Notes: generated from the letters alone by a model not told the origin. Shown: positions 17,507 to 26,649, numbered from the stretch's first letter. The stretch: 64,000 nucleotides of DNA from G963676655 sp963676655 (GCA_963676655.2 CAXXKX010000003.1:4650001-4714000); one strand, 5' to 3'. Program-made: numbers and translations.

Positions 17507-18601
17507 ATGGCTGACAATAAAGGATATAATAAGGGGCTGCTGCCTCCGTACCATTTGATTCGACGGCATGTCCTTGAATGGTTGGAAAACGGGGTTCTGA
17601 TGCCGGGCGATCTGCTGCCGACTGAAACCGCGTTGGCAAAGCGTTTTGATGTTTCACGGATGACTGTGCGCAAAGCGTTGCAGCAATTGGAGGATGATGG
17701 TTATATAATCGCCCGTCAGGGCGCGGGGCGGCGAGTGGTGGAGCGTCCAGAGAGAAAACGTGAAGGGGCAATCAGGATCGGAGCACTGTTCCATGCTGAA
17801 GCGAATGATGTATACGGGGATCTCGAGGGGTTGCGTGAGATTGCGAATGAGTCGGGATCTGACCTTAATTTGTATTTTTATAATGAATACGTCGGAAAGA
17901 ACTCAATCAATGATCTGATGGCCGGTTTGACTGACGGAGAGGTGGATGGCTTGTTGATTTGCTGTCGGAACCTGAATAATGACTTGATTCTGCACTACAG
18001 TCGTTTTTTGCCGCTGGTGGTCGCCTATCGGGATTGTTCTGAACATGGAATCGCGTCTTTTTTCTTTAACTGGCACTGGGCCAGTTTTGAAATTACTGAA
18101 ATGCTCTTGCGGCACAATTGTAAGCGCCTGTTTGTGATTCTCAAGGAAGATGATTACTTTTTTAACGTCAACAAACAATTGCTCGACGGGATTGATTACT
18201 CTTTATTCCGTAACGGAAAGGAATCAGTAGCGCGTCAGGTATTTTATCTTCCGAGTGACCGGTATCCGGATCATTCACAGAAAATGGATCAGATTTACCA
18301 GGCTCTCGATGGCCCCGGAAAGGTCGGAGTTATTTCGTATTGGCAATGGCCGTTGATTAAGTTGGCGAAATCTTCTTATGCAAATCGGGTGCCTGATGAG
18401 TTGGCCCTTGCCGCGTTGGTCGGGTCCGGTCCACTGCAAGAGGAGTCTCCATTTCCGATAACCGCTTATGAAAAAGATTACAAAGGGATGATCAGGAAAG
18501 CCGCTGAAAGATTAATCCGGATGGTGCGACGCGAAGATACAGATAATTTGCCTCGGGCCAATCCTTTTTACGGTACAATAGTAGATCGCGGCAGTTGTTG
18601 A
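17507..18601 (+). CDS. GntR-type regulator with LacI-like sensor domain, locus A
   Basis: A 364-residue repressor. The N-terminal winged helix (about 14-80) reads GDLLPTETALAKRFDVSRMTVRKALQQLEDDGYI, the GntR signature. The remaining 280 residues resemble a periplasmic-binding-protein/LacI effector domain, as in AraR. AGGAAAA lies before the ATG. It is divergent from the locus A operon, with both promoters and a palindrome in the 190 bases between. It probably represses the operon until a sugar binds; the sugar is unknown. Confidence 0.9.
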   Translation: MADNKGYNKGLLPPYHLIRRHVLEWLENGVLMPGDLLPTETALAKRFDVSRMTVRKALQQLEDDGYIIARQGAGRRVVERPERKREGAIRIGALFHAEANDVYGDLEGLREIANESGSDLNLYFYNEYVGKNSINDLMAGLTDGEVDGLLICCRNLNNDLILHYSRFLPLVVAYRDCSEHGIASFFFNWHWASFEITEMLLRHNCKRLFVILKEDDYFFNVNKQLLDGIDYSLFRNGKESVARQVFYLPSDRYPDHSQKMDQIYQALDGPGKVGVISYWQWPLIKLAKSSYANRVPDELALAALVGSGPLQEESPFPITAYEKDYKGMIRKAAERLIRMVRREDTDNLPRANPFYGTIVDRGSC

Positions 18602-18624
18602 AATCATTCAAATGATTTGTTTTA
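18600..18624 (+). terminator. Weak hairpin after the GntR gene
   Basis: AAATCATT-CA-AATGATTT followed by GTTTT starts at the stop codon. The stem is A/T only, so efficiency is uncertain. Confidence 0.4.
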
Positions 18625-18694
18625 TAATGATTTGCTTTTTATGTGAAGTCTATTATTGTATCTTCTTTCCAAAACACAAATTTAAAATTATAAT

Positions 18695-19573
18695 ATGTTT
18701 AGACGTCTGCCTAAATACCGGGAGCCATTGTTTCGACCGCCTGCTGAAGCTGACAGCCTGATTTTTCAGGTTGCCTATGGCTGTCCGCATAATAAATGCC
18801 GTTTTTGCGGTATGTATAAAGGGACCAGGCATGTTGTTCGTGATGAACAATCGGTTTTAAAGGAGTTTGAAAAGGTGGCCAGGCGGCGGCCGCAGACCAG
18901 GCGCATTTTTCTGGCTGACGGCGATGTGATGTTCCTGCCGTTTGATAATCTGAAAACGATGCTGGTCAAGCTCAATGAAGTCTTCCCCCAATTGACCCGG
19001 GTCAATGTTTACGCCAACGGGAGTTCGATAATGAACAAAACGGAAGCGGAACTAAAGGAGTTGCGTGACCTGAAGCTGCATACTCTTTATCTCGGGTTGG
19101 AATCAGGAGACCAGCGTTTATTGGAAATGGTGCATAAAGATGAAAACGCTATTGGAATGGTGATGGCGGTTGATCGGGCTCAGTCTATCGGAATGACTTG
19201 TTCCGTGATGATTCTGCTGGGACTTGGAGGTGTCCATTTTTCCAATATTCATGCCAACCTTACAGCCGATATCCTTAATCAGATGCAACCCCGGTTGCTT
19301 TCGGCTCTTCGTTTTGTTGAATTTCCCGGAGTCAGGATGTTTGAAGGCTATAAAACCATTTCGGAGTATGGCGCGGTGCAGGAACTGCGTCGGATAATTG
19401 CCCGGCTTGACTTGCACAAAACAGTTTTCCGGGCCAATCATTCATCCAATCCGGTTCCATTGGCCGGCCGTTTTCCCAAAGATAAACTGCGTCTGATGGC
19501 AGAATTGGACGAACTGCTTAATGCTGGCACGCTTGACACCGAGGGGCCGGGAGCATTACCGTTCGTATTATAA
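18695..19573 (+). CDS. Radical SAM protein
   Basis: A 292-residue radical S-adenosylmethionine enzyme. The cluster-binding cysteines are C30, C35 and C38 (GCPHNKCRFCGMY). This Cx4Cx2C spacing differs from the canonical Cx3Cx2C but is known in a CxHNxCxFC subgroup. Further family marks are the YANGSSI strand and the YLGLESGDQRLLEMV segment (the GxE/SAM-binding region). No substrate domain is recognised, so the reaction cannot be named. No clear ribosome site precedes the ATG; TATAAT sits directly before it, so the mRNA leader may be very short or the start may differ. Confidence 0.9.
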   Translation: MFRRLPKYREPLFRPPAEADSLIFQVAYGCPHNKCRFCGMYKGTRHVVRDEQSVLKEFEKVARRRPQTRRIFLADGDVMFLPFDNLKTMLVKLNEVFPQLTRVNVYANGSSIMNKTEAELKELRDLKLHTLYLGLESGDQRLLEMVHKDENAIGMVMAVDRAQSIGMTCSVMILLGLGGVHFSNIHANLTADILNQMQPRLLSALRFVEFPGVRMFEGYKTISEYGAVQELRRIIARLDLHKTVFRANHSSNPVPLAGRFPKDKLRLMAELDELLNAGTLDTEGPGALPFVL

Positions 19574-19672
19574 CTTGCTGACGGAATATAATATTAAGTT
19601 TTTGATCACTGCGCTGGAACAACGTAATCGCGCGGTTTGAATCTGGAGGCAATATAAAACAATCTTGGCCGC

Positions 19673-20086
19673 TTATTTGGGATTAGATCGATAAATTCCC
19701 GCCTGTCGCAGACTTTCACTTTTTTTACTGATTCTGGTTCCGCAGACGATTTCAAGGCCGAGTTTTGTGATAAGTTCTTTCAGATAGGCCAAATGAGGGC
19801 AGGGCGGACCATGGTATGAATCATTTGTGATGCAGGATGACAGGTGAACAATTATCTGATCTTTTTCAATGCCTTCCTGCTTTTTCGCAAGTTTAAGAAG
19901 ATTTGAGAGTTTCCGGTGGACCGCCAAACCGCAACAGCCGCCGCAAGTCATTGACAACATTCTCATGTCACTGGGATAACCGGAAAAGCAGTCCTCGCGG
20001 TTGTTGAAAACTTTTTCGCACAAATAGCCGGAACAGCGTTCTTTAACAATATGGCATTGGACAATTACTACATATTTTTTATCCAT
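19673..20086 (-). CDS. CGGC-domain protein
   Basis: A 137-residue cytoplasmic protein named for its central motif TCGGCCG (C48, C51, C52). Ten cysteines in total are spread along it (also 11, 18, 23, 33, 85, 96 and 115), plus a PPCPHL motif. The family is thought to bind metal or an iron-sulfur cluster but has no proven reaction. It is 19 bases downstream of an NTF2-like gene on the same strand, so the two may be cotranscribed. Confidence 0.85.
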   Translation of the reverse strand: MDKKYVVIVQCHIVKERCSGYLCEKVFNNREDCFSGYPSDMRMLSMTCGGCCGLAVHRKLSNLLKLAKKQEGIEKDQIIVHLSSCITNDSYHGPPCPHLAYLKELITKLGLEIVCGTRISKKSESLRQAGIYRSNPK

Positions 20087-20105
20087 AATCAGGTTCCCGA
20101 TTCAA

Positions 20106-20465
20106 TCATTTTTCCGGTATTGGCAATCCATGCTGCCGGAGGAATGTCAGTTTATCCCAGTAACCGCGCTGGAAAACAATTTTTGAATTTACGACATGAA
20201 AGAAACCGCATCCACGCAGGCCAAGCGGATCGCGCCATTCCAGAATCCCCCATTCACCGTCCTCGAATACATTTTCAACGATACAAACCATTTCCGCTTC
20301 CAGAAAGCCGTCCGAAAACATTTTTCTGATGGCTCCCCGGCCGGAAACCGGTTCTTCGGCTACTTGATGATTCACGGCGTCCTCAGCATATAAACCGGCC
20401 AACGCATTTGCATCGCCTTGGTTGAAAAACTCAACAAATTTTTCAATTACTTCTTTTGGGCCCAT
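20106..20465 (-). CDS. NTF2-like / SnoaL-like protein
   Basis: A 119-residue small alpha+beta cone-fold protein. It shows the usual order: a helical start (VIEKFVEFFNQGDANALAGLYAEDAVNHQV), a GRGAIRKMF turn, and a curved sheet ending in FQRGYWDKLTF. Members are small isomerase, cyclase or dehydratase-like proteins or binding modules. There is no signal peptide. Nothing here fixes its substrate. Confidence 0.82.
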   Translation of the reverse strand: MGPKEVIEKFVEFFNQGDANALAGLYAEDAVNHQVAEEPVSGRGAIRKMFSDGFLEAEMVCIVENVFEDGEWGILEWRDPLGLRGCGFFHVVNSKIVFQRGYWDKLTFLRQHGLPIPEK

Positions 20466-20829
20466 AATTCATTCAATTTCATTTCAGTCTGCATTTCTGC
20501 TCACTAGTTGTAATTTAGCATCATTATACAGTTAGACCAGCCAGATAAAAAATAATATTCAGGATATATTTACATGTTTTCCGTATTTCTGATCAATTAT
20601 TAGGGGAAAAACAATGTAAAGTTTTATTGAGGCTGAATTTATAAGATTTTGTGTAAAAAATATTATAGTTATTTGGAAAAAGTTTAACTTGAGATGTAAG
20701 ATGTTTTAAAATTGTAAGGTATTTATTTGTATATTTTGCTGATGTGTGATATTTTATATTTATTAAAAATTGTTAAGGTGGGTTTATGTGTGAATTTTTT
20801 TGCATGTCCAACAATTGAAAGAATGATTG
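20466..20829. other. AT-rich gene-free spacer
   Basis: About 360 bases with no protein-like reading frame, very rich in A and T. It separates the minus-strand NTF2-like gene from the plus-strand lectin/ABC cluster and should hold promoters for both, but no strong consensus boxes can be singled out. Confidence 0.5.
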
Positions 20830-21765
20830 ATGAGGGTTAAGTTTAGTAAAAAATCATATGGGCTTTTTTTTACTGCGTTTTTTTTGTTCATGGTGTTGCT
20901 GTTTACTTTTCTCCGTGGAGCGATTGCGGAGTGTTCAGCAGGCTTGCTTGCGCTGACCCGAGAAATTAAGTTGTCTGATAAAAAAGACGGGCAGGGTGGG
21001 CAGGCTATAAAATTCACGACCAATCCCAAAATTGTCGGGCGCAAAAAGGTTGTTCAAAAGAAGAAAGTTGTAAGAAAAACCAGCAAACCGGTAACCCTGA
21101 AATTGCCGAAAACACCTTCTCCGGTCGTTCTTGTTACCGAAGATTTTCCCGTCTGGAGCAATGATAAATATCCGTTATCTCCCAAAATGAGAAAGTATAA
21201 CGGTCAAAAATGGGAAGATGAAAACACCAAATTTATTTTTTCGACAAACGGGGTAAGACTTTTTATCCTTGGACGGCTATATGATAAGAATCCGGTGAAT
21301 GCGATAACCTCCAATACTGACAAGGGTAACAAGGGAATGGTATGGAAAGATGACAGTATCGAGGTTTTTCTGATGAAAAATAGCTCAAGCAAGTTTTATT
21401 GTCAATATATCGTGTCAGTGAGCGGCGTCGGGACGGTCAATTATATGAAGGTGTCGGGGGCGAATTCCCAGTACCGGCCGTCAAAACCGCCTGCTAAATT
21501 CCAGTATCCAAGATTTGATGCGAGTCAGCACAAGAACGGTTTTGAGGTTGAAATGAGCATCTCTCTTAGTAATATCGGGATATCATATCTTAAACCCGGT
21601 GACTCATTTCTGTTGCAGATTGTCAGGAATTACCGGGGGCAGGGTGGTAAGGATTCGGTGACTCTGCAGATGTTCCCTGTCTATATATATGCTGATTCGC
21701 GAGGAGGAATTGCGAATCATGACAGAAGAGCGTTTCAGCCGGTTACGGTTAAGAAAATGCCTTAA
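20830..21765 (+). CDS. Membrane-anchored CBM9-like carbohydrate-binding protein
   Basis: A protein of about 311 residues. A hydrophobic signal-anchor (about 9-30) is followed by a Lys-rich low-complexity linker (KKVVQKKKVVRKT, about 75-90) and a beta-sandwich resembling the CBM9-like domain of extracellular sugar-binding proteins, with the landmark WKDDSIEVFLM and a later FEVEMSISLSNIG strand. It probably sits outside the inner membrane and binds a glycan. It is the first gene of the plus-strand ABC cluster, 55 bases before the ATPase. The preceding TTG at 20827 is a weaker start than the ATG at 20830. Confidence 0.8.
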   Translation: MRVKFSKKSYGLFFTAFFLFMVLLFTFLRGAIAECSAGLLALTREIKLSDKKDGQGGQAIKFTTNPKIVGRKKVVQKKKVVRKTSKPVTLKLPKTPSPVVLVTEDFPVWSNDKYPLSPKMRKYNGQKWEDENTKFIFSTNGVRLFILGRLYDKNPVNAITSNTDKGNKGMVWKDDSIEVFLMKNSSSKFYCQYIVSVSGVGTVNYMKVSGANSQYRPSKPPAKFQYPRFDASQHKNGFEVEMSISLSNIGISYLKPGDSFLLQIVRNYRGQGGKDSVTLQMFPVYIYADSRGGIANHDRRAFQPVTVKKMP

Positions 21766-21820
21766 TAAGGCATATTTGAATAAGAACAATTTTTTGAAAC
21801 CTTATTTGAGGTAATGATGT

Positions 21821-22762
21821 ATGGAAAATGTGATTGAAATTAAAAACCTATCGAAATGTTACGGATCTTTTTTCTGGAGCAAAAAGGTGCACGCTCTGAA
21901 GAACCTGACGCTTGATATCCCTAAAGGTGCGGTATTCGGGTTTCTTGGTCCGAATGGTGCCGGTAAGACCACGACGATTAAACTATTGATGGATTTGATT
22001 AAGCCGACAAGTGGTGAAGCGATGGTAATGGGATATCCTCCGGAAAACGTCCAGATCAAGAAGCAAATAGGTTTTTTGCCTGATGCACCGGCGTTCAGCT
22101 CCTATTTGACGGCCAATGAATTTCTCAAAATTTGTGCGAAACTTCTGGGAATACCGGCGGCTGATCGGAAAAAACGCATTGAGGAAGTGCTGGCGATTGT
22201 GAAAATGTCCAAGCATGCAAAGTCAAAACTTGGTGGTTTCTCAAGAGGCATGATTCAAAGAATTGGTATTGCCCAGGCAATCCTCAATCATCCTAAATTA
22301 CTGATTCTTGACGAGCCCCTGGTCGGGCTTGATCCGCATGGCCGGCAGGAATTGAAAGATATTATCTTTCAGCAGAAGGCTGTAGGAACAAATGTTTTTT
22401 TCTGCAGTCATATCCTTTCCGATGTCGAGAAAATATGTGATCATATTGGAATCCTGTGTGAAGGGGAATTGCTATGTTCCGGCAGTACTGACGAGCTATT
22501 ATCGGAAACCGGATCCATTCTGCACATCAAGCCCGGTCAGGATGAAATAGCTAAATCAATGTTGACCGAAGCAACGGAAACAGTTCGGCTGCCGGACGGC
22601 GGCTGGGAACTGTCATTCCCGACTGGGGATGAAATCCTGTCCAAACTTAAAAAGATCAAAGAGCAGAATAAGGACGTCGTTGCGGTAACTTCTTCCAAAG
22701 AGGATTTGGAAAAGTTCTTTTTTAGAAAAATTGAATCTCGAACCAGTGAATCAAATAATTAA
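21821..22762 (+). CDS. ABC-2 type transporter ATP-binding protein
   Basis: A 313-residue ABC ATPase. Walker A GPNGAGKTT is near 44-52, the signature is the atypical GGFSRGMIQR in place of LSGGQ, and Walker B LLILDEPLVGLDP is followed by the switch histidine in CSHIL. A C-terminal extension of about 80 residues follows, as in CcmA/NatA-like export ATPases. GAGG eight bases upstream supports this ATG rather than two out-of-frame ATGs just before it. It should drive one or both ABC-2 permeases at 22915 and 25389. Confidence 0.93.
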   Translation: MENVIEIKNLSKCYGSFFWSKKVHALKNLTLDIPKGAVFGFLGPNGAGKTTTIKLLMDLIKPTSGEAMVMGYPPENVQIKKQIGFLPDAPAFSSYLTANEFLKICAKLLGIPAADRKKRIEEVLAIVKMSKHAKSKLGGFSRGMIQRIGIAQAILNHPKLLILDEPLVGLDPHGRQELKDIIFQQKAVGTNVFFCSHILSDVEKICDHIGILCEGELLCSGSTDELLSETGSILHIKPGQDEIAKSMLTEATETVRLPDGGWELSFPTGDEILSKLKKIKEQNKDVVAVTSSKEDLEKFFFRKIESRTSESNN

Positions 22763-22914
22763 AGCCAAAGGAGGAAACTATTCTTAAAGTTGATTTATAG
22801 TGACTCTAATGTCTCTTGTCGAGTCAAAAATCGTAAAGAAGAAAGAATGATAGTAATTTGTGTCAAAGTCAATAATCATTGACGTAATCAAAAAATATTG
22901 AAGGAGAAAAAAAG
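22763..22914 (+). promoter_or_regulatory. Intra-cluster leader with orphan ribosome site and hairpins
   Basis: The 152 bases between the ATPase and permease genes hold AGGAGGAAAC just after the ATPase stop without a usable ATG behind it, a TGACTC ... GAGTCA inverted repeat, and a perfect hairpin GTCAAT-AATC-ATTGAC (22868-22883). It may be a decayed short gene or an internal regulatory leader. Nothing decisive is visible. Confidence 0.4.
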
Positions 22915-23658
22915 ATGAGAGGAATCAACGAAATCATGGCCGTAGCGGGAGGGACGTGGCACCGCGTACTAAGAATGCGCGTGGTCTATGTGCTTATCAT
23001 ATGCGTCCTGGCATTGATCGGCAGTGCGTATCGTTATGATGTTTTGTCGCTTGGACAGCACAAAGAACTCATGGTTGATGTATCATTGCTGCTGAATACA
23101 GTTGCGGCGATTCTGGTTGCTATTTCCATTACTTTTGAAATTTCAAAAGAATTGCGCGAAGGCGTAACAACAACTCTGTTGTCAAAATCACTGGGTCGTA
23201 CCCAGTACCTGGTCGGAAAACTGATTGGTATTTCAATTGCCGGATTAGTTGTAACCGGTCTTATCGCTATTGGTTTCATCCTTATTTTTGGTTCGTTTTT
23301 CGAACAAATCGGCCAGACAATGCTCCTGGGGCATTTACTGGTAATGGCCAGTGTAATACCGATGTCCGCGATCGCAATTTTGTTTGCGGTTGTCCTGCCT
23401 GAATCAATTGCCGCGATCGTAACCGTGATTGTTATCTGGTTTGCGCATGCGACTCCGGCTCTGGCCAAGGTTAAAATTCTCTACGGCGGAATCATTCCTG
23501 ATCTCAATCTTTTCAATATGAAAGCCGAAGCTGCATATAATATTTTTGGCGGAATCAGCTGGATGTACCTGATCCTTGCTTTGGTGTGGGGGATTGTATA
23601 CAGCATTTTTGCCACATCGCTCGCCAGTTTGATTTTCGGCTTTAAAGACTTGAAATAA
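22915..23658 (+). CDS. ABC-2 type transporter permease (first)
   Basis: A 247-residue integral membrane protein with about six hydrophobic segments. The cytoplasmic loop EISKELREGVTTTLLSKSLGRTQYLVGKLIG is the ABC-2 permease pattern (E-G ... L-x-x-P/S-R-x-x-Y-x-x-G-K). GAAGGAGA precedes the ATG. It should pair with the ATPase at 21821, possibly as a heterodimer with the second permease at 25389. The exported substrate is unknown. Confidence 0.9.
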   Translation: MRGINEIMAVAGGTWHRVLRMRVVYVLIICVLALIGSAYRYDVLSLGQHKELMVDVSLLLNTVAAILVAISITFEISKELREGVTTTLLSKSLGRTQYLVGKLIGISIAGLVVTGLIAIGFILIFGSFFEQIGQTMLLGHLLVMASVIPMSAIAILFAVVLPESIAAIVTVIVIWFAHATPALAKVKILYGGIIPDLNLFNMKAEAAYNIFGGISWMYLILALVWGIVYSIFATSLASLIFGFKDLK

Positions 23659-23680
23659 TCTATATATCAGGAGGAATAAA

Positions 23681-24634
23681 ATGAAAAAAACAGTTGTTAT
23701 CCATATTATTGTTATGGTTATTGCGGTGCTTGCCGGGGGATTCCTGGCGTCGTCACTCATCGACAGCCAGGCTGAGTTAAGCAGGAATGTTAAAATTTCA
23801 AACTCTGCACTCGGTGGTTTCAATAAATTTGCCGCAGACGTCCAATGGATGTTCTTCGTTAACTACGCAGGCGGTTTGCAGTCTGTTGAAAAAGAAAATG
23901 TCCCGGAAATCTACAAACGCGTCAAAACCATTATCGGTAACGATCCGAACATGCAGATCGCGTATGAAGTCGGCGGTATGATGTTCTCAGTCAGGGACCC
24001 GAAGAAAGCGGTTGAGATCTTTACAAAGGGCGCGAACAATCCCAATCTTAAAGATAACTGGAAACTGCCGTTCCTGGCAGCTCACATCCTGCAAAACAAC
24101 ATTACTGACGAAGACGATCCGGAACGCCTTGAAAAAGCAATCAAAATGTATCGTCTTGCAATTGTCCGTAACAACGCAATGCCGTATTTTGCCAATGCCA
24201 TGATGAGAGCCAAGGCGCAAATCATTAAGAAAAGAGGTTCATGGAATGGTAAACCTGTCGTAAATGACAGACATGCTTATTTGTGTGCGTTGTATGACGA
24301 ATGGCGCAAAGGCGGCGGCGGTGATGAGATGGAAACTTCCGGTCAGTCCTTTGGCATTGACATCAAACCGATGCTCCTGGATGCCGCTCAGAAAGCTAAA
24401 GCTTCAGCTCCGACCAACAAAGATGTTCTCAATACGATCGATATGGTAATGAAAAAAGTACTGGAAGATCAGCATCTTTGCGCAAAATGCCTGACTGCTT
24501 ACGGCCCTGGCGATAAATTCTGTACAAAATGCGGAACCGGTGTTCAGGTTTACGGCGTTTGTTCGAAATGCGGGAATGTTCTGAAAGGCGAATTTTGCGC
24601 TGTTTGCGGAACCAAGAATAACTACAAGAAATAA
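23681..24634 (+). CDS. Membrane-anchored helical-repeat protein with C-terminal double zinc ribbon
   Basis: A 317-residue protein of unrecognised family. A single N-terminal membrane helix (about 4-27) is followed by a helical, TPR-like region (about 60-180), then four CxxC knuckles in the last 50 residues (LCAKC ... FCTKC; VCSKC ... FCAVC) forming two zinc ribbons. A strong AGGAGGAA site stands 22 bases after the permease stop, so it is coexpressed with the transporter. Zinc ribbons are normally cytoplasmic, while the N-terminal helix resembles a signal anchor, so the topology is an open question. It may be an accessory subunit of the ABC-2 complex. Confidence 0.8.
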   Translation: MKKTVVIHIIVMVIAVLAGGFLASSLIDSQAELSRNVKISNSALGGFNKFAADVQWMFFVNYAGGLQSVEKENVPEIYKRVKTIIGNDPNMQIAYEVGGMMFSVRDPKKAVEIFTKGANNPNLKDNWKLPFLAAHILQNNITDEDDPERLEKAIKMYRLAIVRNNAMPYFANAMMRAKAQIIKKRGSWNGKPVVNDRHAYLCALYDEWRKGGGGDEMETSGQSFGIDIKPMLLDAAQKAKASAPTNKDVLNTIDMVMKKVLEDQHLCAKCLTAYGPGDKFCTKCGTGVQVYGVCSKCGNVLKGEFCAVCGTKNNYKK

Positions 24635-24651
24635 TTGCGGAGAATCGAAGT

Positions 24652-25389
24652 TTGAATTGGATTTCAAAATTTGGTAATAAAAAAGCTCTGACAATTTTAT
24701 TTGTTCTGGCGATTTTATGCTACTTTGTTTCTGAGTCAATCTTGCGCCAGTATGTCCTGTTCAGGACTGGTGAACAATCAATCAGCCTCAATTCCATCCT
24801 GGATAAACTTCCGGGAGAAATCAGGGACGGGGTTGAGAGAAGAATTACCATTGCTGAATTAAAAGATAAGCTGGCGAAGGCAACCGACCAGGGCGAGAGA
24901 ATATTCTTATTGATCTCTCTCGCTCAGGCCAGGGGCCCGGAAGCACTACAGAAACAATATGCCGAGATAATTGATAAATACCCTGACGCCCCACAATCGG
25001 AAGCGGCATTTGTTTTTTATCTTAAAGCTCCGCCTAAGGCGTTGAAATCCATTTCAATCCCGCGATTTCATCAATACTTGAAAAAGCTGCGAGAGCCGGA
25101 TCTGTTTTATGCCTGGTCCGGCGGTTTTTCCAAGTTGAAAAGTGTTAATGCATCGGAAAAAGAATTGCTTGAATACCTTTTACCGTTGCTGAACTCTGAG
25201 CTGAAGTATCGTGAATACAGACAGCTTTATACTGAAATTGTCGAACTGGCTTTCAATTTGAAAGATCAACCGGCTGAACTTAAAGCGCGCAAATACGAAG
25301 AGTTATGCGAGAAAAAGCCGTTTTACGATTCAAAGCTGGCCAGAAAGTATAAAAAGAAAACAACAACCAAAAAGAAAAAGAAGAAATAA
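24652..25389 (+). CDS. Membrane-anchored helical protein of unknown function in the ABC cluster
   Basis: A 245-residue protein with a TTG start (GGAG about nine bases upstream). One N-terminal membrane helix (about 12-30) is followed by helical repeats (ITIAELKDKLAKATDQGERIFLLISLAQARGPEALQKQYAEII) that may be TPR-like, and a very basic tail (KKKTTTKKKKKK). Its TAA overlaps the ATG of the second permease (TAATG), so the two proteins are translationally coupled and probably associate. No named family was recognised. Confidence 0.78.
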   Translation: MNWISKFGNKKALTILFVLAILCYFVSESILRQYVLFRTGEQSISLNSILDKLPGEIRDGVERRITIAELKDKLAKATDQGERIFLLISLAQARGPEALQKQYAEIIDKYPDAPQSEAAFVFYLKAPPKALKSISIPRFHQYLKKLREPDLFYAWSGGFSKLKSVNASEKELLEYLLPLLNSELKYREYRQLYTEIVELAFNLKDQPAELKARKYEELCEKKPFYDSKLARKYKKKTTTKKKKKK

Positions 25390-26174
25390 TGCTTAAAATC
25401 TTTGCCATATTGGAAATGACCTTCAAAAAGGTGAAGGAACCGGCTTTTTCTTTGCTGTTCGTTATTGCGGCGGTAATGGGCTACTTTGTCTCTGATATGA
25501 GTGCTCTTTCAATAAATAATAATGACGGGGTTTTATTTGGACTGATCACTCTGGAGCAGGGGCATTGTCTGCTTACCGGGTTTGTGATAATCTTTTTCGT
25601 GACGTCAATTATCGCCATTTTCTCCGGCGCAACCGATATTCCTAAGGATATTGATTCAAGAATGATCATGCTGGTTTTAGGTAAGCCGATAACCCGTCTG
25701 GAATATTTGCTGGGAAAATATTGCGGTAATATCGCAATATGCGTTTTATTTTATTTGGTCGCAACAATATCCGCCTGTATAACTCAGGTTTCGTTAACTG
25801 GCAAAATGTATGATGTATCCGTTCTGGTAAGGCAATTGCTGTTGCTTCTGGCTCTGTTTCCTTTTACCGCAATGACCATGATGATTTCAACTTTCTTTTC
25901 AGACATCACTGCAATGATTATTGCCTCGGCTTATTTGGCAATATCTTTGTTTTTCAGTTCAATATCCATTTTTGTCGACATGCTGCCCAAAAGCTTATCG
26001 ACGATTTCGATTGTTCATTCGATTGCTTATTTCTTTCCGAACTATTTTTATTTTTTCAATTCATTTAAATTTTCCGGGATTGTCATTGTTGCTTTGACTT
26101 TATATTCCCTTTCCATAACCGTAATATTCCTCTCAATTGCTGCTGCTCGTCTCAATGCAAGAGATTTGACCTGA
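25389..26174 (+). CDS. ABC-2 type transporter permease (second)
   Basis: A 261-residue membrane protein with about six hydrophobic segments and the ABC-2 loop GATDIPKDIDSRMIMLVLGKPITRLEYLLGKYCGN, similar in pattern to the first permease. It begins inside the stop codon of the preceding gene. One ATPase with two different permeases suggests a heterodimeric pore. The cluster (lectin, ATPase, permeases, two anchored accessory proteins) looks like a dedicated envelope export or assembly machine. Confidence 0.9.
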   Translation: MLKIFAILEMTFKKVKEPAFSLLFVIAAVMGYFVSDMSALSINNNDGVLFGLITLEQGHCLLTGFVIIFFVTSIIAIFSGATDIPKDIDSRMIMLVLGKPITRLEYLLGKYCGNIAICVLFYLVATISACITQVSLTGKMYDVSVLVRQLLLLLALFPFTAMTMMISTFFSDITAMIIASAYLAISLFFSSISIFVDMLPKSLSTISIVHSIAYFFPNYFYFFNSFKFSGIVIVALTLYSLSITVIFLSIAAARLNARDLT

Positions 26175-26649
26175 GTTGCTCATTTTTCGTCGAAAGAGTG
26201 ATATCATACTTCAGGAACATGACTTATATTACGGATGTGACATTATTTTTTTGAATACGAAGTGCTTTCGTGTTGTTTTATGTTGGTGAAGTAGGTTTTT
26301 TGCATTCGGACAGAAATGTTGGATACAGCCTTAGTTTTTTTAATGAAATCGGGGAATTATGTGCGGTTTGAAGGGGGGGGCGCGTTTGAATGAACGATAA
26401 AGCTTCATTTTAAAGGCGCTGTTGTGAATTCAGAAATTATATTTTGACATGCATCCAGACATGCTTTTTTAAAGATATATTTCTTCACAAAACATTTTTG
26501 TTTTGACTGAAATTGCCGCGAAAAACGGTGAAAACGTCAAATTCAATAAAAAAAGTCGAAAAAAGTTGGATATTTCTTTGAAAACGATTTGAAAAAAATC
26601 GGAATCGTGGTAGAGTTTAAGTCCATTTTGTTATTATGGAGAGTTTGCT
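26175..26649 (+). other. Gene-free region upstream of the tRNA-tuf operon
   Basis: About 475 bases without a credible protein. It carries a G8 run (26373-26380), a direct repeat GACATGC spaced by five bases (near 26446-26464), and a candidate promoter near its end. It should contain the regulatory region of the translation/transcription operon. Confidence 0.5.
26589..26616 (+). promoter_or_regulatory. Candidate promoter of the tRNA-tuf-secE-rpo operon
   Basis: TTGAAA (26589-26594), a 16-base spacer and TAGAGT (26611-26616) lie 34 bases before tRNA-Leu. The -10 box is imperfect, so the call rests mainly on position. Confidence 0.4.

Noticed and set aside
26373..26380. A G8 run as a phase-variation tract
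   Set aside because: It lies more than 200 bases from the nearest gene start and from the candidate promoter, so no switch role can be argued.
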